DNA from: Rickettsiales bacterium
GTDB taxonomy: Bacteria > Pseudomonadota > Alphaproteobacteria > Rickettsiales > UBA3002
Length of the DNA: 6,291 bases
Assembly: GCA_027489915.1 (NCBI GenBank)
Contig: JAIXZB010000002.1
Span: 1-6,291, forward strand
Direction of reading: 5' to 3'
The notes under the pieces were generated by a model. It ran no database searches, had not been told where the DNA came from, and saw only the letters and a list, made by a program, of their open reading frames with translations. Shown here in pieces: positions 1 to 3,772 of the stretch (position 1 is its first letter; each line of letters begins with the position of its first letter). Made by a program: the position numbers and the translations under genes.

Positions 1-2091
1 ATCGGAAACTTCGGTTATGTTATCACTTGAATCGGTACTGGAATCGCTTTCATCGCTGCTGCTGAAGTTACCTTCATATCCATCCGCACGGCCTCTGCCA
101 CCACGGCGGCCGCGTTTGCGGTTGTTCCCACGACGGGTATTTTCGCGCCCTTCATCATGCAGGCTTTCTTTGCCTTCATGCGTGACTTTGACGAGACGGA
201 AGTTGCCAGTAATCAACAAGTTATCAACGAGGATGACTACTTTTACTTTGTAGCGGTCTTCGATGGATTGCAGTTGCGCGCGCTTATCGTTGAGTAAATG
301 CAGTGCTGCATCGGGATATACGCTAATGCGCAATATGCCAAATTCGGTGCTGGATGCCTCGCGTTCGAGCGTGCGGATAACTTGCATGGCCACCGTTTCC
401 ACCGATTGAATGAAGCCGGTGCCTTTGCAATGCGGGCATAGGGTTCCTTGCGCCTCGCTTATAGAGGGGCGCATGCGCTGGCGTGACAGTTCCATGAGGC
501 CAAAGCTGCTGATACGGCCTAGTTGGATTTTCGCACGGTCTTGCTTGAGTGAGTCTTTGACTGCACGTTCCACAAGGCGGCGGTTTTTGCCATAATTCAT
601 ATCGATGAAATCGATGACAATCAGTCCAGCTAAATCGCGCAGGCGAAGCTGACGAGCTACTTCTACTGCGGCTTCTAGATTGGTTTTTAATGCAGTTTCT
701 TCGACATTACGTTCTGTGGTTGAGCGGCCAGAGTTCACGTCGATGGAAATGAGCGCTTCGGTTTGCTGAATTACCACATAGCCGCCTGATGGCAGTTTTA
801 CATGAGGGTCGGTCATGGCCTGAAGCTGCTCTTCGATACCGTAGGCTGCGAGAATAGGCAAAGATTCCTGATGCAGTTTTACATGCCCTGTCTGGTTGGG
901 CATCAGCATATCCATAAATGAAACGGCTTCTTTGTGCGCGGATTCGCCTTCGATAACTACTTCGCGGATATCGGTTGTGTATAGATCGCGCAGCGAGCGT
1001 TTGACGATATTACCTTCCTCATACACCGTGGCAGGGGCGGAGGACGAAAGGGTAACTTCGCGGATTTGATTCCAGAGCTTGGTGAGATACTCAAAATCGC
1101 GTTTGATTTCCTGTGTAGGCTGATCGATGCCGGCGGTGCGGATAATGACGCTCATTCCGCGATGGCTACGTAGCTCACCAGCTACATCTTTTAACCGTTT
1201 GCGGTTGGTATTATCAGTGATTTTGCGCGAAATGCCGCCGCCTTTGGGCGAGTTTGGCATCAGTACGCAATAGCGGCCTGCGAGAGAGATATAGGTGGTG
1301 AGGGATGCGCCCTTATTTCCGCGCTCTTCTTTGATGGCTTGCACCAGTATAATTTGGTTGCGCTTGATCACTTCCTGAATGCGGTAGCGGCGGTAGAATG
1401 AGCGGCCACGGCGGGCTTCTTCTTGCACGTCTTCGCCACTCAGAATTTCTACCGAGGGGTCTATCTCTTCTAAGGCTGGTAGTTCTGCATTATCGTAGCT
1501 ATCGCTATGAAACGCAGGATCGTTCATGTCGCCTGGTATATCGGCGTCTGAAAATTCGTTTGTGTTGAAATTAATCGTTTCGATAGGGATTTCAGGTACT
1601 AAGGGTGTTGGCTCTGCATCTGAAAAGGGTTCGGATGCAATGAAAGGCAGATCGCTTGAAAGTGATGCTGCAGAAATATCTTCGGGCAGAAGCGTGTATG
1701 GCTCTGATTCACTTGGGTTACCTAGTGCATCGATATTATCTGGTGCGCTAAGTTTTGCTTGCTGCAAATATAGCTGCTCTTCTTCTGCTTCTTCGGCTTC
1801 GGCTTCAGCAATTTGCTCTTCGACTAGCCGTTGACGATCGGCATTGGGGAGCTGGTAATAATCGGGGTGAATTTCGGAGAAGGGTAAAAAGCCCTGTTTG
1901 CCACCACCATATTCTACAAAAGCGGCTTGCAGAGAGGGTTCTACGCGGGTGATTTTCGCAAGGAAGATATTTCCTTTGATTTGCGTTTTGGCCATGGTGA
2001 CGAAATCAAAATCAATGATTCTGTCATCGTTGGCGATAATTACGCGGGTTTCTTCAGGATGCACTGCATCAATAAGCATACGTTTTGTCAT
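1..2091 (-). CDS. rne: Ribonuclease E, N-terminal 697 codons (runs off the left edge)
   Basis: This is the single-strand-specific endoribonuclease that initiates mRNA decay and processes rRNA and tRNA precursors in the cytoplasm, usually as the scaffold of a degradosome. The frame is open from the ATG at 2091 down to base 1. Residues 1-35 and the S1 RNA-binding domain open the protein. The S1 domain begins near residue 36 and is split by an acidic insert of about 140 residues (roughly 86-228), then resumes at the RRYRIQEVI segment. The 5'-sensor signature RTAG is at 318-321. The catalytic DNase I-like core carries SIDVNSG (Asp451, Asn453) and IVIDFIDM (Asp494), equivalent to E. coli Asp303, Asn305 and Asp346. 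The zinc-link CPHC is at 552-555, followed by the small domain. An Arg/Gly-rich patch lies at about 652-668 and a Ser/Asp-rich stretch at 677-690, as expected for the disordered tail. Length, insert and tail favour RNase E over RNase G. A strong Shine-Dalgarno supports the start. The C-terminus is outside the window. Confidence 0.97.
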   Translation of the reverse strand, partial: MTKRMLIDAVHPEETRVIIANDDRIIDFDFVTMAKTQIKGNIFLAKITRVEPSLQAAFVEYGGGKQGFLPFSEIHPDYYQLPNADRQRLVEEQIAEAEAEEAEEEQLYLQQAKLSAPDNIDALGNPSESEPYTLLPEDISAASLSSDLPFIASEPFSDAEPTPLVPEIPIETINFNTNEFSDADIPGDMNDPAFHSDSYDNAELPALEEIDPSVEILSGEDVQEEARRGRSFYRRYRIQEVIKRNQIILVQAIKEERGNKGASLTTYISLAGRYCVLMPNSPKGGGISRKITDNTNRKRLKDVAGELRSHRGMSVIIRTAGIDQPTQEIKRDFEYLTKLWNQIREVTLSSSAPATVYEEGNIVKRSLRDLYTTDIREVVIEGESAHKEAVSFMDMLMPNQTGHVKLHQESLPILAAYGIEEQLQAMTDPHVKLPSGGYVVIQQTEALISIDVNSGRSTTERNVEETALKTNLEAAVEVARQLRLRDLAGLIVIDFIDMNYGKNRRLVERAVKDSLKQDRAKIQLGRISSFGLMELSRQRMRPSISEAQGTLCPHCKGTGFIQSVETVAMQVIRTLEREASSTEFGILRISVYPDAALHLLNDKRAQLQSIEDRYKVKVVILVDNLLITGNFRLVKVTHEGKESLHDEGRENTRRGNNRKRGRRGGRGRADGYEGNFSSSDESDSSTDSSDNITEVSD

Positions 2092-2095
2092 GGCC

Positions 2096-2102
2096 CCTCC
2101 TT
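2096..2102 (-). promoter_or_regulatory. Ribosome binding site of rne
   Basis: Read on the minus strand this is AAGGAGG, a perfect anti-16S match, four bases before the ATG at 2091. If the following two G are counted in the pairing, the spacing is shorter still. It fixes the rne start and is the only strong Shine-Dalgarno among the three gene starts here. Its strength fits a highly translated gene, whose translation could be modulated by the leader. Confidence 0.85.
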
Positions 2103-2182
2103 AAGGGTAGCACCTGCACAACGTAAGCAACTTTTGCGTAGTTCAGTTAGGGTAGAAATGCATCCAACGATTGCCCATCATG

Positions 2183-2216
2183 CGCTATGGCTGGCGCTGT
2201 GCCATTCCGAGTAGCG
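2183..2216 (-). promoter_or_regulatory. Possible stem-loop in the rne leader
   Basis: On the plus strand CGCTA (2183-2187) pairs with TAGCG (2212-2216), and TGGC (2188-2191) pairs with GCCA (2201-2204). This gives a nine-pair stem with a one-sided bulge of seven bases and a nine-base loop. It would form in the rne transcript about 90-125 bases before the start codon if transcription begins upstream. RNase E leaders in gammaproteobacteria fold into hairpins used for feedback cleavage, so a role here is conceivable, but a stem of this size can arise by chance. Confidence 0.25.
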
Positions 2217-2300
2217 TCTGTGAAGAGTGGGGGTGTTGGCTGTGAATGCATGAATCTCAATCTGAATACGTTGGTCGCTCTTGTCGGTGCAAGGCGCACT

Positions 2301-2313
2301 GTTAATGGTTAAC
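2301..2313. promoter_or_regulatory. Inverted repeat GTTAA-TGG-TTAAC
   Basis: A perfect 5-base inverted repeat with a three-base centre, in the middle of the divergent spacer. It has the symmetry of a dimeric regulator site. TTAAC resembles a CtrA half-site, but the spacing and orientation do not match the TTAA-N7-TTAA CtrA consensus, so no regulator is assigned. It may also simply be a small AT-rich hairpin. Confidence 0.25.
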
Positions 2314-2382
2314 ATCGGCCGCAGCAGCTTTAAGAGGAGTATTTTTTCACTCAGTCGGCGCGCGGCAGAATTCTTTTTCACA

Positions 2383-2395
2383 CGATGTAACATCG
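2383..2395. promoter_or_regulatory. Inverted repeat CGATGT-A-ACATCG, possible operator
   Basis: A perfect 6-base inverted repeat around a single central base. It lies downstream of the proposed rne promoter, so it would be in the early rne leader, and about 125 bases upstream of the amiC start. Perfect 13-base palindromes with a one-base centre are typical of dimeric repressor operators. As RNA the centre is too tight for a stable hairpin unless inner pairs open, which favours a DNA-level role if it has one. The regulator is unknown. Confidence 0.3.
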
Positions 2396-2450
2396 CATAA
2401 AGCAACCATAGCGTGTTTAGGGGTTAGTACAACCTTTTTGTTCTTTGGCT

Positions 2451-2479
2451 GTAAAAACGCTTGTGGGTTGAGCCGTCAA
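2451..2479 (-). promoter_or_regulatory. Candidate sigma-70 promoter for rne
   Basis: Read on the minus strand, TTGACG (2479-2474) matches the -35 consensus at five of six bases. After a 17-base spacer comes TTTTAC (2456-2451), a poor -10 with three of six matches. Transcription would start near 2444, giving an rne leader of about 350 bases, similar in scale to the autoregulatory leader of E. coli rne. The good -35 and ideal spacing are encouraging; the weak -10 keeps this tentative. Confidence 0.3.
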
Positions 2480-2494
2480 AGCGGTTGCGGTTGT

Positions 2495-2500
2495 TATAAA
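2495..2500 (+). promoter_or_regulatory. Possible -10 box of amiC
   Basis: TATAAA matches the -10 consensus at five of six bases. No good -35 sits 16-18 bases upstream: TTGAGC at 2468-2473 would need a 21-base spacer. If used, the start site would be near 2507. That lies after the TTG at 2502 and about 13 bases before the ATG at 2520, giving a very short leader. This is a weak candidate. Confidence 0.2.
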
Positions 2501-2519
2501 CTTGGCTAGTTTACCCCTT

Positions 2520-3698
2520 ATGAATCTTCTTTGCCCATTTAAGTGGTTTGTTTGCAGACTAAGCCTTTTTGCCTTAATTGCAGCATGGGGTGGGGCTGCT
2601 GCCTATGCAGCGGGCAATATTACTGGGGTTGCTGTTGATGTGGGAAGCAAAGCAGAGAGAGTGCTGCTTAAGACGGATGCTCCGCTCACACATACCAAGC
2701 TATTAACACTTACAAACCCTGATCGTGTTGTTATTGATTTTCCTAAGGTTTCTGCTCAAGGTGTGGCATTGCCGATGGGATATGCTGGTTCGTTGCTTAA
2801 GGGGATTCGTTTTGGTCAGTTCGATACAAATACCTCTCGTGTGGTATTGGATTTAGCTAAACCAGCAGATGAAGTGCTGATTGATGTGTATTCGGCTAGT
2901 GCAGGGGGGATAAGTATTCAACTTGTTTCTGATCCTGCATCGGTTGCTGTGTCGCCTGCTGCTGATGCACCTGTCGCAGTACAGGCTTTTACTTACGACG
3001 CAGCGCAGGATGAGAAACCTCTGATTGTGATTGATGCAGGCCATGGTGGTCAAGACCCTGGTGCAATTGGTGCCCACAAGACCTACGAAAAACATGTGAC
3101 GCTTGCCACGGCACGGGCATTGCGGCAGGCGTTGTTGCGCACGGGGCGTTACCGTGTTGCGCTTACGCGCGATTCTGATGTGTATATTATGCTAGGTGAG
3201 CGCGTGAACATTGCACGCAAGCTCAAGGCGGATATGTTTATTTCGTTGCATGCGGATTCTAATCCTGTGCCCGATGCCAAGGGATTTTCTGTTTATACCA
3301 TCTCTGACACCGCTTCTGACGAGGAAGCAGCGGCACTTGCCGCGCGTGAGAATGCGGTGGATGAGTTAAGTGGTATGGATTTGGGTGAAGTTGATAAAGA
3401 TGTGGCAGATATTCTTATCGACTTAGCATCACGTGAAACCAAAACTAAATCGGCGCAGCTTGCGGATATCATTGTCGATGCGCTGCATCCTAAGGTTACT
3501 AAGCTTAATAAAACCCATCGTTATGCTGGGTTTAGGGTACTTAAGGCGCCAGATATACCTTCGGTGCTTATTGAGCTTGGGTTTTTAACAAATGCTACTG
3601 ATGAAAAGCTGCTCAATTCTCAGGAATACCGTGAGGTTGTGACTTCCAGCATTGTACGTGGTATTGATGCGTATTACGTAACCATCAAGCGGCGATAA
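2520..3698 (+). CDS. amiC: Periplasmic N-acetylmuramoyl-L-alanine amidase, AmiC type
   Basis: This zinc hydrolase cleaves the amide bond between MurNAc and L-Ala of the stem peptide, chiefly to split septal peptidoglycan at cell separation. Counting from the ATG at 2520 it has 392 residues. Residues 1-30 form a Sec-type signal peptide: basic start, hydrophobic LSLFALIAAW and a likely AYA cleavage site near residue 30. There is no twin-Arg pair, unlike the Tat-exported E. coli AmiC. An AMIN domain at about 34-136, which binds peptidoglycan and targets the septum, is followed by an Ala/Val/Pro linker and an Amidase_3 domain at about 168-387. Zinc ligands are His175 (DAGHGG), Glu190 (TYEKHV) and His244 (SLHAD); the catalytic Glu352 is in IELGF. 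The Glu/Ala-rich segment at about 265-310 fits the autoinhibitory helix relieved by EnvC/NlpD-like activators. An in-frame TTG at 2502 would add six residues; neither start has a clear Shine-Dalgarno, and the ATG gives the more typical signal peptide. mrcA follows after 74 bases. Confidence 0.95.
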   Translation: MNLLCPFKWFVCRLSLFALIAAWGGAAAYAAGNITGVAVDVGSKAERVLLKTDAPLTHTKLLTLTNPDRVVIDFPKVSAQGVALPMGYAGSLLKGIRFGQFDTNTSRVVLDLAKPADEVLIDVYSASAGGISIQLVSDPASVAVSPAADAPVAVQAFTYDAAQDEKPLIVIDAGHGGQDPGAIGAHKTYEKHVTLATARALRQALLRTGRYRVALTRDSDVYIMLGERVNIARKLKADMFISLHADSNPVPDAKGFSVYTISDTASDEEAAALAARENAVDELSGMDLGEVDKDVADILIDLASRETKTKSAQLADIIVDALHPKVTKLNKTHRYAGFRVLKAPDIPSVLIELGFLTNATDEKLLNSQEYREVVTSSIVRGIDAYYVTIKRR

Positions 3699-3706
3699 TA
3701 AAATAC

Positions 3707-3731
3707 TAGCGAAGATGAGAGAGGCTCGCTA
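3707..3731 (+). repeat. Small inverted repeat between amiC and mrcA
   Basis: TAGCGA (3707-3712) and TCGCTA (3726-3731) are perfect complements around a 13-base loop, just after the amiC stop. No T-run follows, the stem is short and the loop long, so it does not look like an intrinsic terminator. This fits read-through from amiC into mrcA. It overlaps the purine-rich GAGAGAGG at 3717-3724, so if the stem forms in RNA it would place that tract in the loop. Confidence 0.3.
3717..3724 (+). promoter_or_regulatory. Shine-Dalgarno-like GAGAGAGG before an alternative mrcA start
   Basis: The tract ends nine bases before an in-frame GTG at 3734, which would extend PBP1a by 13 residues at the N-terminus. 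The ATG at 3773 has only an AT-rich stretch upstream and no Shine-Dalgarno. The tract is therefore the best available ribosome binding signal for mrcA and the main argument for the GTG start. The match to AGGAGG is imperfect. Confidence 0.3.
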
Positions 3732-3772
3732 AGGTGCGCGCCACTCACACGCAATCTATAGTAATATTTTCC

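Larger units (their letters stand above)
2092..2519. other. Divergent intergenic region between rne and amiC
   Basis: About 430 bases with no convincing gene on either strand. It must contain the promoter and 5' leader of rne (minus) and the promoter of amiC/mrcA (plus). What can be seen: the rne Shine-Dalgarno at its left end, a bulged hairpin near 2183-2216, perfect short inverted repeats at 2301-2313 and 2383-2395, a weaker one with GGTT/AACC arms at 2422-2434, a promoter-like pair of hexamers for rne at 2451-2479, and a TATAAA box at 2495-2500 facing amiC. Open frames inside it are short and resemble no family I know. No tRNA, known riboswitch or clear intrinsic terminator was recognised. 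Confidence 0.8.

Noticed and set aside
1774..1812. A microsatellite or phase-variable repeat in rne
   Set aside because: The CTTCTGCTTCTTCGGCTTCGG-like stretch is an imperfect triplet pattern coding Glu/Ala in frame; unit changes would alter length without shifting frame, so it is not a phase-variation switch.
1526..1834. A plus-strand frame rich in Ser and Ala
   Set aside because: It is the antisense of the acidic insert of rne; its composition follows from the complement of Glu/Ala/Asp codons, and the sense frame is clearly the coding one.
2301..2313. A CtrA binding site
   Set aside because: The CtrA consensus needs TTAA-N7-TTAA as a direct arrangement; here the halves are three bases apart and inverted.
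2178..2405. A 75-codon minus-strand open frame in the rne-amiC spacer
   Set aside because: It begins at a TTG, has no ribosome binding site, and shows no domain-like pattern; it lies wholly within the likely rne leader and is best explained as chance.
2520..2610. A Tat signal peptide or a lipoprotein signal on AmiC
   Set aside because: There is no twin-arginine pair before the hydrophobic stretch, and the cysteines at residues 5 and 12 are not in a lipobox after a hydrophobic core; a Sec signal with AYA cleavage fits better.
3707..3731. An intrinsic terminator after amiC
   Set aside because: The stem is only six pairs with a 13-base loop and no following T-run, so it would not be expected to stop transcription.
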